This document shows, in pieces, positions 27,500 through 35,672 of a stretch of DNA of 64,000 nt. How positions within the stretch are numbered: position 1 is the first letter of the stretch; every line of letters starts with the position of its first letter. The translations under genes and the position numbers were made by a program. Source of the DNA: Eubacteriales bacterium (GTDB lineage: Bacteria; Bacillota; Clostridia; Lachnospirales; Lachnospiraceae); NCBI GenBank assembly GCA_030537195.1, contig JAUNOK010000014.1:1-64000 (forward strand), given 5' to 3'. The notes below the pieces were generated by a model. The model saw nothing but the letters and a program-made list of their open reading frames with translations, ran no database searches and had not been told where the DNA came from.

Positions 27500-28054
27500 T
27501 TAAAATCTGTTTTCATTCTTGTTAAATGATGAAAGATCAATTCCTCCTGTTACTATCTCAGGAATATCACCTGAAATATCTACATTAGGTGGAGTCACCA
27601 GGAAAATATAATTAGTTATCTTCTGAAGGTTACCCCTTATTGCATATGTAGAACCAGCAGAATAATCTATTATTCTCTGTGCTATCTCAACATGGATTCC
27701 TTCAAGGTTAAGTACAACTGCCTTACCTGTAAGAAGAGTATCTGTTATCTCCTTAGCATCTTCCATAGATTCTGGTCTGATTACAACAACTTCAAGTCCT
27801 CTTGGTGACTGTGTCTTCATAGGAACAACCTTAGACTTTGAAGCAAATCTTGGCTTCTCTGCTGTATAGGAAACTTCTTCATCTGCTACTGTATCTTTCT
27901 TAGTATTTCTTCCAAAGAGATTCTTTCTTGCTGATGGCTTCTCATCATCATCATAGTCATCACTGAAATCATCATCGTAATCTTCGTAATCGTCATCAAA
28001 ATCATCATCGTCATGCATCTTAAACATATTAGTTAAACCGTCTAACATTCCCAT
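27500..28054 (-). CDS. sepF: Cell division protein SepF
   Basis: 184 aa from ATG 28054 (AGGAG about 10 nt upstream; a GTG three codons earlier is too close). Membrane-binding FtsZ anchor needed for septum formation. The N-terminal amphipathic helix (MGMLDGLTNMFKM) is followed by a highly acidic Asp-rich stretch (15-45), a basic linker, then the SepF core with VVVIRPESMEDAKEI and VVLNLEGI. It follows yggS and an HlyD-like gene, the usual sepF/ylm neighbourhood. Confidence 0.93.
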   Translation of the reverse strand: MGMLDGLTNMFKMHDDDDFDDDYEDYDDDFSDDYDDDEKPSARKNLFGRNTKKDTVADEEVSYTAEKPRFASKSKVVPMKTQSPRGLEVVVIRPESMEDAKEITDTLLTGKAVVLNLEGIHVEIAQRIIDYSAGSTYAIRGNLQKITNYIFLVTPPNVDISGDIPEIVTGGIDLSSFNKNENRF

Positions 28055-28111
28055 TATTAACACTCTCCTATATCTAATAATCTGACTTTCTTTAGTATCC
28101 CCAAAAACATA

Positions 28112-28804
28112 TTAATGTGAATAGTCCCTGGCTCCAAATATCGCTGTTCCAACCCTTACGTGAGTTGCCCCTTCTTCCACAGCAACTGTATAATCGTTAG
28201 TCATACCCATGGACAAAACATTCATGTATACATTATCTATGTTTTTGTTATTGATGTCAACCAGTAATTGCTTTAATTCTCTAAAATACTTTCTGTTATC
28301 TTCAGGATTCTCAACGAATGGTGCACTTGTCATGAATCCTCTTATCTTAATTCCCGGAAGTCCTGCAATTTTCTTTACAAATTCTTCTGCTTCATCACAT
28401 GTTACACCGAATTTATTCTCTTCTCCGGCAACATTAACTTCAATAAGAATATCTTGCACAAGACCTTTCTTTACTGCTTCATCACTTATTGCAACAGCAA
28501 GTCTTTCTGAATCAACAGAATGAATCATTGCCGCACGTCCTACGACATATTTGACCTTGTTTCTCTGCAGATGTCCTATCATATGCCATGTTATATCCTT
28601 AGGAAGTGTATCTACCTTGTCCACCATCTCCTGAACATAATTCTCTCCAAACTGTCTTATTCCACAGTCATATACTTCCATAAGCATCTCATTGGGCTTG
28701 GTCTTGCTTACTGCAACAAGACACACATCTTCCGGATTCCTGCCTGATTTCTCACATGCTTTCTTAATATGTTCTTCTACTTCAATAAGATTATCCTTTA
28801 ACAT
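28112..28804 (-). CDS. YggS-family pyridoxal phosphate homeostasis protein
   Basis: 230 aa. Alanine-racemase-fold PLP-binding protein that helps control free vitamin B6 and amino-acid pools. The PLP lysine is in VAVSKTKPNEM, and GENYVQEM, WHMIGHLQRNK, HSVDSERLA and VRVGTAIFGAR are all conserved. Gap of 57 bp to sepF and 40 bp from the HlyD-like gene; the three form one unit. Confidence 0.93.
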   Translation of the reverse strand: MLKDNLIEVEEHIKKACEKSGRNPEDVCLVAVSKTKPNEMLMEVYDCGIRQFGENYVQEMVDKVDTLPKDITWHMIGHLQRNKVKYVVGRAAMIHSVDSERLAVAISDEAVKKGLVQDILIEVNVAGEENKFGVTCDEAEEFVKKIAGLPGIKIRGFMTSAPFVENPEDNRKYFRELKQLLVDINNKNIDNVYMNVLSMGMTNDYTVAVEEGATHVRVGTAIFGARDYSH

Positions 28805-28844
28805 AATACCTCCTGAATGTCATTAATCTGATATGTCAAAACAT

Positions 28845-30233
28845 TTAATATATCATCTCATTCTCTGAATACTTGTCTGCATCAAGAATTATTCTGTCAT
28901 ATATTGACACGCCATGACTAAGTGACTGTTTTACTATGTAATATTCATTATTGCCATCTATTACTTCTACCAGCTTGAATACCGTATATCCTGTATTGAC
29001 ACAATATACGCCTTTCAGCTTCTCAACAGGTCCCACAACGAACCTGTCACTTGAATCCATCTTGATTATACCTGTTCCAGCCGCAAGTTCTGTCTTCTTA
29101 ATATATACAGCCTCATCATTGGACTTATATATATCGACAGCCTTGAATACCTGATTAAGCTTTCCGTCTGAGTCAATCTGTTCTACAAGGAATCCATAGT
29201 CTCCCTTTTCACCATTAGTTATAAGATATTCTTTAGGAATCTTGTAGAATTCATTCTCTGTTACCGCTGATACTGGAACCTTGATTCCTGACTTTCCTGA
29301 TACAATTATCTCAATATCAAGGAATCTCTCTGTAGCATATCTTATCATATACTTTGATAATGTAATCTCACCATATGAATTCTTTCCATCATTGACTATC
29401 TTGAATGGAAATGTTCCTGTAATATTATCTTTGGTAAACTTAATTGATAATGTATCCTTTGATGATAATGAATACTTATCTATATCTGACTGTGTAATCG
29501 GAAACATTAATGACCAATTCTCGCTTGTAATAAGCTTATATGCAGGATCTGATGCTGTAATAAGCTTTTCTGCCTTAAGGCTCTGCTTATCATATGATTT
29601 CTTCTTAAAATCGACACTGCCGATTGTTTCCTCTGTAACGCCCTCATAACCATCAACTGAATAGACAACTATTCCCGGCTTATCTGACTTTACAGTCTTA
29701 AAAAGGTCCTGACTTCCTGTACTTGCTACAATCGAATCAAGATTAGCCATAATATTCTCATTGATAGACTGAAGTACAGTTGCATTAAGATCTGACTTAA
29801 GATCATAAACTGCACTAAATCCATCATCTGCATACTCTGTCTTGTAATTAGTAAGTGTATTCTTAATCACTGTAAGATTCTCATCTGAAAGTGCATTGCC
29901 ATCTCCTGATGTATACTGTGCAAGTATATCTGAAACTCTTCCTGTCTCATCAACTGTATACACTGTATCGCCAGTCATAACTCTTGTACCTTCACGCTGA
30001 TAATAGTTAATATTACCAGAATATGATGAATTATAGACTTCCTCCTGTCTTAAGGCAACTGCTGTAAATGAAGCATTATTCATAAGTGATCCAACTTCAA
30101 CTTCATATGTCTGTACTTTTGCCTTGGAAACATATATAACTATAAAACACACAATATATATAAGAACTATTCCGAATATAATTGCTGCTGCTTTTGGTTT
30201 TCTTCTGTATCTGACTACTTTCTTTCCCGCCAT
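28845..30233 (-). CDS. HlyD-like membrane-anchored adaptor protein
   Basis: 462 aa from ATG 30233 (GAGGT six nt upstream; the longer frame to 30389 has no site). One N-terminal membrane helix (about 14-36) after a basic Lys/Arg start, then a long extracytoplasmic region with a split biotinyl-lipoyl/beta-barrel pattern (SGNINYYQREGTRVMTGDTVYTVDETG early; conserved barrel-like strands near the C-terminus). This resembles periplasmic adaptor (HlyD) proteins. No ABC, RND or TolC partner is adjacent; the neighbours are yggS and sepF. A role near the division site is inference from context. Confidence 0.72.
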   Translation of the reverse strand: MAGKKVVRYRRKPKAAAIIFGIVLIYIVCFIVIYVSKAKVQTYEVEVGSLMNNASFTAVALRQEEVYNSSYSGNINYYQREGTRVMTGDTVYTVDETGRVSDILAQYTSGDGNALSDENLTVIKNTLTNYKTEYADDGFSAVYDLKSDLNATVLQSINENIMANLDSIVASTGSQDLFKTVKSDKPGIVVYSVDGYEGVTEETIGSVDFKKKSYDKQSLKAEKLITASDPAYKLITSENWSLMFPITQSDIDKYSLSSKDTLSIKFTKDNITGTFPFKIVNDGKNSYGEITLSKYMIRYATERFLDIEIIVSGKSGIKVPVSAVTENEFYKIPKEYLITNGEKGDYGFLVEQIDSDGKLNQVFKAVDIYKSNDEAVYIKKTELAAGTGIIKMDSSDRFVVGPVEKLKGVYCVNTGYTVFKLVEVIDGNNEYYIVKQSLSHGVSIYDRIILDADKYSENEMIY

Positions 30234-30284
30234 GATAAACCTCATAATTTCCGCACTTATCTGTGCTGATTCACAAACACTGTA

Positions 30285-30313
30285 ATTGTAGCATTTTAGA
30301 CAGGCTGATACAA
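30285..30313 (-). promoter_or_regulatory. Predicted promoter of the HlyD-like/yggS/sepF operon
   Basis: TTGTAT, 17 bp, TACAAT on the minus strand, 51 bp before the HlyD-like start codon. Confidence 0.5.
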
Positions 30314-30433
30314 GGTTTAAAGCCGTCAAGTTTGCACTTTTTCTCAATAAAATCCATATTTTACCAGTATTATATATCTCACATTTCACATACTAATCAC
30401 AAAACCAAATCCGCTATTTTAAGGAGGCATTTT

Positions 30434-30646
30434 ATGAATTCTAAACCTATAGACTACATTGCTCTTACAATTGCCATTGTAGGAACTCTTAACTGGGGAC
30501 TTATCGGATTCCTTAATTTCAACCTTGTGCATTTTATATTCAGATCAGTTATGGTTGACCGAATAATATATGCACTTGTAGGTCTTTCAGGCTTATATCT
30601 TTTAAGTACTTACGGAAGAATCAAAGCACTTGGCGAAGATATGTAG
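30434..30646 (+). CDS. DUF378-family small membrane protein
   Basis: 70 aa. Two membrane helices (residues 7-32 and 42-60) with the family signature IDYIALTIAIVGTLNWGLIGF and VDRIIYALVGLSGLY (separate blocks). Strong ribosome binding site AAGGAGG 6 nt before ATG. The family is widespread in bacteria but its function is unknown. It is monocistronic, divergent from the HlyD-like gene and closed by a strong terminator. Confidence 0.9.
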   Translation: MNSKPIDYIALTIAIVGTLNWGLIGFLNFNLVHFIFRSVMVDRIIYALVGLSGLYLLSTYGRIKALGEDM

Positions 30647-30681
30647 CAATTCTGCCAGACGTATTCTCCCGCCTACACACA

Positions 30682-30713
30682 AACAGGCTGCCAGTAAACT
30701 CCGGCAGCCTGTT
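30682..30713. terminator. Bidirectional terminator between DUF378 gene and coaBC
   Basis: A perfect 11-bp stem AACAGGCTGCC/GGCAGCCTGTT is followed by TTATTTATTTTTT on the plus strand and a short T run on the minus strand. It lies between convergent genes. Confidence 0.85.
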
Positions 30714-30724
30714 TTATTTATTTT

Positions 30725-31921
30725 TTACTTATCTCTTGCGCTCATTATTCTGTCAAGAAGTGCGTCCGCAACCTCTTCCTTGCTCATCATAGGCAGCTCC
30801 TCAACTGCATCTTTAGTAATTACAGTAACAACATTGGTATCTGTGCCAAATCCGGCTCCTGCTACTTTGACATTGTTAGCCACTATCATGTCAAGATTCT
30901 TCTTTGCGAGCTTCGCCTTGGAATTCTCAAGCATATGCTCTGTTTCCATTGAGAATCCGCACAGGAACAGTCCGTCTCTTTTGCTGCTTCCAAGCGTGCC
31001 AATTATATCTTTCGTTCTCTCAAGAGCAATTGCCATATCTCCGTCTTTTTTCTTTATCTTTTCATCACTTACATTAGATGGTCTGTAATCTGCAACTGCT
31101 GCCGCCTTGATTATAATATCAGCGTCTTTAGCACTCTCTATTACTGCATTATACATATCCTCTGCCGAAACAATATCTACCCTCTTAACAAATGGCACAG
31201 GCTCAAGGCTTACCTTTCCTGATATAAGTGTTACCTCTGCTCCACGCAGCATTGCCATCTTGGCGATTGCATAGCCCATCTTTCCTGTTGAATTGTTAGA
31301 CAAGAATCTTACAGGGTCTAACTTCTCCCTTGTAGGTCCTGCTGTAACTGTAAGCTTAACTCCAGCCATATCCTTATCCCTGGCGATTGTTCTTAAGATA
31401 TAGTTAAGAAGCACCTGCTCAGATGGCATTTTACCTGCACCTGTATCGCCACAGGCAAGATAACCGCTGTCTGGCTGGATAATTTCATATCCGTAATGCT
31501 CTAACTTCTTTAAATTATCCTGAACAATAGGATTAGTGAACATATTAGTGTTCATCGCAGGTGATATAAGCTTAGGGCATTTGCATGCCATAATTGTTGT
31601 AGTCAGCATATCGTCTGCTATTCCATTTGCAATCTTTCCTATCACATCTGCCGATGCCGGTGCAACAAGGAATATATCAGCCATCTTTGCAAGGCTGACA
31701 TGCTCAACATTAAACTGGAAGTTTCTGTCAAATGTATCAACTAAGCATTTGTTTCCTGTAAGTGTCTCAAATGTTATCGGATTAATAAAATTGCATGCGT
31801 TCTTAGTCATTATCACATGTACATCGGCATGCTTCTTTACAAGCATACTTGCAAGATTAGCAATCTTATATGCCGCTATACTGCCTGTTACACCAAGAAC
31901 TACTGTCTTTCCCTTAAGCAT
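30725..31921 (-). CDS. coaBC: Bifunctional phosphopantothenoylcysteine decarboxylase/phosphopantothenate-cysteine ligase
   Basis: 398 aa. Two consecutive steps of coenzyme A synthesis. The N-terminal flavoprotein CoaC domain (1-180) has GVTGSIAAYKIANL, APASADVIGKIANGIADD and the PAMNTNMF motif. The C-terminal CoaB domain (from about 190) has TAGPTREKLDPVRFLSNNSTGKMG split across the dimer-binding region. It follows the pantothenate kinase gene coaX at 30 bp, so the two CoA steps are encoded together. Confidence 0.95.
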   Translation of the reverse strand: MLKGKTVVLGVTGSIAAYKIANLASMLVKKHADVHVIMTKNACNFINPITFETLTGNKCLVDTFDRNFQFNVEHVSLAKMADIFLVAPASADVIGKIANGIADDMLTTTIMACKCPKLISPAMNTNMFTNPIVQDNLKKLEHYGYEIIQPDSGYLACGDTGAGKMPSEQVLLNYILRTIARDKDMAGVKLTVTAGPTREKLDPVRFLSNNSTGKMGYAIAKMAMLRGAEVTLISGKVSLEPVPFVKRVDIVSAEDMYNAVIESAKDADIIIKAAAVADYRPSNVSDEKIKKKDGDMAIALERTKDIIGTLGSSKRDGLFLCGFSMETEHMLENSKAKLAKKNLDMIVANNVKVAGAGFGTDTNVVTVITKDAVEELPMMSKEEVADALLDRIMSARDK

Positions 31922-31951
31922 ATTATCTCCTCCCGCCTATGCAGCCACTTT

Positions 31952-32761
31952 CTAGACATTCTTATCATAAATATATTTCAACCCTCTTATAAGAAGTGCC
32001 GGGTCAGTCTCAATTCTGTTTCTGCAGAATGGAATTATAACCTTGCTCAGTCCCCCTGTTGCCACTAGCTTTGCAGCAGGCTTTCCGTTCTTTCCGAATC
32101 CGCAGCATTCTATTATTCTGTCTATAATGCCGTCTATACTTCCTGCATGTCCGTATATAAGACCGCTCTTCATACAGTCAACTGTGTTCTTTCCAACCGG
32201 ACCTTTAGGTGCGTCAAAGCTGATTCTTGGAAGCTGTGCAGTTCTTGATGAAAGTGAATTCATTGAAACTCCTGCACCCGGAAGAATTGCACCGCCTATG
32301 TAATTACCGTTCTCATCAACTGTACTTATAGTTGTCGCTGTTCCTATATCAACTATAATAACAGGTGCGCCATAATCATGTGTTGCTGCAACCGCATCAA
32401 CAATAAGGTCGCTTCCTACCTGCTTTGGCTGATCCATAAGAATGTTAAGACCGGTCTTTACTCCCGGTCCTACAACTAAAGGTTCTATATCTACAACCTT
32501 TTCAACGGCAGCCTTGATAACATTGACAAGCTGCGGCACAACAGATGATATAATCGCACCACTGATATCCTCTGATTCTATGTTATAGATTTCAAGAACA
32601 TTTTTAAAGCTGATAGCGTACTCAAGCTCTGTCTTAGAAAGGTCTGTGCTTAATCTTTCCTCAAATATTACTTTATCATCATTATCAACACAGCCAATAA
32701 CTATATTAGTATTGCCCATATCTATAGCTAGTATTGTTCCTTTAGTATTCTTTCTTGACAT
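31952..32761 (-). CDS. coaX: Type III pantothenate kinase
   Basis: 269 aa. ATP-dependent phosphorylation of pantothenate, first step of CoA synthesis; type III enzymes are not inhibited by CoA. Begins with the ASKHA phosphate loop AIDMGNTNIVIG, then GPGVKTGLNI, VDIGTATTIS and GGAILPGAGVSM. It abuts mtaB (one shared base) and precedes coaBC, forming mtaB-coaX-coaBC. Confidence 0.95.
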   Translation of the reverse strand: MSRKNTKGTILAIDMGNTNIVIGCVDNDDKVIFEERLSTDLSKTELEYAISFKNVLEIYNIESEDISGAIISSVVPQLVNVIKAAVEKVVDIEPLVVGPGVKTGLNILMDQPKQVGSDLIVDAVAATHDYGAPVIIVDIGTATTISTVDENGNYIGGAILPGAGVSMNSLSSRTAQLPRISFDAPKGPVGKNTVDCMKSGLIYGHAGSIDGIIDRIIECCGFGKNGKPAAKLVATGGLSKVIIPFCRNRIETDPALLIRGLKYIYDKNV

Positions 32762-34089
32762 TAATTACACCTCGCTAATATAGTAACCCCGTCACAGATA
32801 AGCTTTTCTGCCATACATTCGTATATCTCGTTGACAGGATTATCCTTAAACTCATCAGCGGCTATTGCCACTCTTATATAGTTCTTAGTATATCCTGTAT
32901 AATATGACCTGCCATCTATTTCTGTCAATTCCTCAATAAGAACTTCTAACGTCTTTCCGATATACTTTTCTCGATATTCAAGTGACTGTGCCTTCTCTAA
33001 CGCAAGCAGTACAGCGCTTCTTTCTGACTTAACAGTGTCTGCGACCTGTTCCTTCATCTTGTCAGCAACTGTTCCCTTTCTTCTTGAATACTTGAATATA
33101 TGCATTTCGTAAAAATGTACCTTCTCAAGAAACTTCTGCGTCTCAAGGAAATCTTCCTCTGTCTCACCCGGAAATCCCACGATTACATCAGTAGTTATTG
33201 CCGGATTGTCAAACACTTCCCTTAACTTTACACAGCCCTCATAATACTCTTCTGTATTATATTTTCTGTTCATTGCCTTTAATGTCCTATCACATCCGCT
33301 CTGTAATGATAAGTGAAAATGCGGACATATCTTTTCTAAGCTTGCAATCCTTTTTGCAAATTCATCTGTAATTATTCTTGGTTCAAGCGAGCCTAAACGG
33401 ATTCTTTTAATTCCTTCAACTTCATGTATTGCCTCTATAAGTTCAATAAGGCTTATATTCTCAAGATCTGTTCCATAAGATGATATGTGGATTCCTGTAA
33501 GAACAACTTCCTTAACGCCTGTAGCCGCAAGTGTCTTAACCTCATTTACTATATCCTCAGGCTTACGGCTTCTTACCCTGCCTCTTACATATGGAATGAT
33601 ACAGTATGAACAGAACTGGTTACAGCCGTCCTGAATCTTGATATATGCTCTTGTATGCTCGCCTGTCTGGTTAATCTTAAGTGATTCATATTCCTGATAT
33701 TTGTCATTAATATCAACCAGATAGCTTGTGTTATCTGAACCACCAAAATAATCATTTAGCGCTTCAACAACACTTATCTTCATATTATTGCCAAGAACAA
33801 TATCAACACATTCATCTTTCTTCACTCCGTCAGGGTCTGCCTGAACATAACAGCCTGCAGCAATTACAACCGCCTCAGGATTCATCTTCTTTGCCTTGTG
33901 AAGCATCTGTCTTGATTTTCTGTCAGCAATATTAGTTACTGAACATGTATTAATTATATATATATCAGCCTGAACATCTTCGCTGAAAGGTACAATCTCA
34001 TACCCTGCATCCCTAAGCATTATCTCCATTGATTCCGCTTCGTAGGAATTAACCTTACAGCCCAGACTGTGTATAGCAACTTTTTTCAA
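32761..34089 (-). CDS. mtaB: tRNA (t6A37) methylthiotransferase MtaB
   Basis: About 442 aa. Radical-SAM methylthiotransferase that makes ms2t6A at position 37 of ANN-reading tRNAs. N-terminal cluster cysteines are in SLGCKVNSYE, INTCSVTN and AAGCYVQ; the radical SAM motif is CNQFCSYC with PYVRGRVRSR; a TRAM-like C-terminus follows. Two starts are possible: ATG at 34101 has AGGA only two nt away, while TTG at 34089 has GAGGA at five nt and gives the family-typical MKKVAIHSLGCKVN, so TTG is preferred. Confidence 0.92.
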   Translation of the reverse strand: MKKVAIHSLGCKVNSYEAESMEIMLRDAGYEIVPFSEDVQADIYIINTCSVTNIADRKSRQMLHKAKKMNPEAVVIAAGCYVQADPDGVKKDECVDIVLGNNMKISVVEALNDYFGGSDNTSYLVDINDKYQEYESLKINQTGEHTRAYIKIQDGCNQFCSYCIIPYVRGRVRSRKPEDIVNEVKTLAATGVKEVVLTGIHISSYGTDLENISLIELIEAIHEVEGIKRIRLGSLEPRIITDEFAKRIASLEKICPHFHLSLQSGCDRTLKAMNRKYNTEEYYEGCVKLREVFDNPAITTDVIVGFPGETEEDFLETQKFLEKVHFYEMHIFKYSRRKGTVADKMKEQVADTVKSERSAVLLALEKAQSLEYREKYIGKTLEVLIEELTEIDGRSYYTGYTKNYIRVAIAADEFKDNPVNEIYECMAEKLICDGVTILARCN

Positions 34090-34130
34090 TTTAATCCTCA
34101 TTTCCTGTTAATTTTTGTTACATTTCTTTA

Positions 34131-34159
34131 TTGACATAGGTTTAACAAATAGATATTAT
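34131..34159 (+). promoter_or_regulatory. Predicted promoter of the HPr-like gene
   Basis: Consensus TTGACA, 17 bp, TATTAT on the plus strand, 32 bp before the ATG at 34192. Confidence 0.7.
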
Positions 34160-34191
34160 AGTTTATAGAAAACATTTAAGGAGGTATTCTA

Positions 34192-34425
34192 ATGAAAACT
34201 GTAAAGATTTCATTAAATTCAATCGACAAAGTAAAATCTTTTGTCAACGATATCACTAAATTCGATGTGGACTTCGACCTTGTTTCAGGCAGATATGTAA
34301 TTGATGCCAAGTCTATAATGGGTATATTCAGTCTTGACCTTTCTAAGCCAATCGACCTGAATATTCACGCAGACAATGATATCGACACTATCCTTGCCGT
34401 ATTAAAGCCATACATCGTTGAGTAA
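34192..34425 (+). CDS. HPr-like protein lacking the phosphorylatable histidine
   Basis: 77 aa. HPr/Crh fold: the second half KFDVDFDLVSGRYVIDAKS-IMGIFSLDL matches the HPr core, and S41 in AKSIMG corresponds to regulatory Ser46. The segment where HPr has GLHARPA reads NSIDKVKSF, so His15 is missing and PEP-dependent phosphotransfer is unlikely. This recalls Crh, which keeps Ser46 but not His15, although Crh is a Bacillus protein and orthology is not shown. Monocistronic, with a strong promoter, ribosome binding site AAGGAGG and terminator. Confidence 0.82.
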   Translation: MKTVKISLNSIDKVKSFVNDITKFDVDFDLVSGRYVIDAKSIMGIFSLDLSKPIDLNIHADNDIDTILAVLKPYIVE

Positions 34426-34444
34426 TGATCAATAAACATATATA

Positions 34445-34475
34445 AACCGCTTTATCTATAACAGATAAAGCGGTT
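34445..34475. terminator. Bidirectional terminator between HPr-like gene and thiI
   Basis: A perfect 13-bp stem AACCGCTTTATCT/AGATAAAGCGGTT with a 5-nt loop, followed by TTGTTTTATT on the plus strand. It lies between convergent genes. Confidence 0.85.
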
Positions 34476-34480
34476 TTGTT

Positions 34481-35662
34481 TTATTCAATTACGATTTTTT
34501 CTGTTGTCTCGATTGCTGTCTTGTAAAGTTCCTCAATAACTCCGTCAAGATTAGTCTCATGCTGTTTGATAACATTGAGATTAGGCTTGGTTACAGGGTG
34601 CTTTGCAACGAATATTGTACAGCAGTCCTCAAATGGCTGGATTGATGTCTCGTATGAGCCAATCTTTTCTGATATATCAATAATCTCCTGCTTATCAAAA
34701 CCGATAACCGGTCTGAATACAGGCATTGTACACACTTCGTTAGTGCAGTAAAGACTTGCCATAGTCTGGCTGGCAACCTGTCCGATACTCTCTCCGGTAA
34801 CAAGTCCCTGACAGCCGCTTGCCTTTCCTAAATCCTCTGCAATCTTCATCATATATCTTCTCATAATGATTGTAAGCTCATCATGTGGGCATTTCTCATA
34901 TATAGCCATCTGGATATCTGTGAAGTTAACAACATTAAGTGTGATTGGACCTGAATACTTAGATACAATCTTTGCAAGGTCAACTACCTTCTGCTTTGCT
35001 CTCTCACTTGTATATGGAGGTGCATGGAAATATGTTGCTTCAATCTGTACGCCTCTCTTAGCAACCATGTATCCTGCAACAGGGCTGTCGATACCGCCTG
35101 ATAATAAAAGCATAGCCTTTCCTGCTGTTCCGATTGGCATTCCACCAGGACCTGGAACTTCGATAGAGTAAATGTTGATTACATCTCCTCTGATTTCTAC
35201 CTGTAAAAGAACCTCCGGTTTATGAACATCAACCTTCATCTCTGGGAATGCATCAAGAATTCTTCCACCAAGCTCCATGTTAATCTCCATTGAGTTCATT
35301 GGATAATTCTTTCTTGTTCTTCTTGCATTAACCTTGAATGTAAGATTCTTATTCTTATATGCCTTGTCAAGATAGTTGATAACCTGATTAGCAAGGTCAT
35401 CAAATCCGTTATCTTCAATCTGTACTACAGGACAGATTCCAACTATACCGAATACTCTTGTAAGGCTCTCGATTACCTCATCATAATCATAGTCTGAAAG
35501 TGCATTAACATAGATTCTTCCATCAGCTCTTCTTACATCAAATTCTCCCTCAACATCCTTAAGCGAGAACTTAATCTGTCTTACAAGGGCGTCCTCGAAG
35601 ATGAATCTGTTCTTTCCCTTAACGCCTATTTCTCCATACTTTATCAAAAATGCTTTATACAT
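34481..35662 (-). CDS. thiI: tRNA 4-thiouridine synthase ThiI
   Basis: 393 aa. Adenylates and thiolates U8 of tRNA. N-terminal ferredoxin-like and THUMP domains (about 1-165), then the PP-loop ATPase with LLLSGGIDSPVAGYM. The C-terminal rhodanese domain of E. coli ThiI is absent, as in B. subtilis, so sulfur should come directly from a cysteine desulfurase. The preceding gene is exactly such an enzyme, 10 bp away. Last gene of the scpA-to-thiI operon. Confidence 0.95.
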   Translation of the reverse strand: MYKAFLIKYGEIGVKGKNRFIFEDALVRQIKFSLKDVEGEFDVRRADGRIYVNALSDYDYDEVIESLTRVFGIVGICPVVQIEDNGFDDLANQVINYLDKAYKNKNLTFKVNARRTRKNYPMNSMEINMELGGRILDAFPEMKVDVHKPEVLLQVEIRGDVINIYSIEVPGPGGMPIGTAGKAMLLLSGGIDSPVAGYMVAKRGVQIEATYFHAPPYTSERAKQKVVDLAKIVSKYSGPITLNVVNFTDIQMAIYEKCPHDELTIIMRRYMMKIAEDLGKASGCQGLVTGESIGQVASQTMASLYCTNEVCTMPVFRPVIGFDKQEIIDISEKIGSYETSIQPFEDCCTIFVAKHPVTKPNLNVIKQHETNLDGVIEELYKTAIETTEKIVIE

Positions 35663-35672
35663 TGCTCTCTCC

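Noticed and set aside
27900-28050. Repetitive CATCATC-type sequence considered as a DNA repeat
   Set aside because: It encodes the acidic Asp-rich linker of SepF, so it reflects codon usage for Asp rather than a repeat element.
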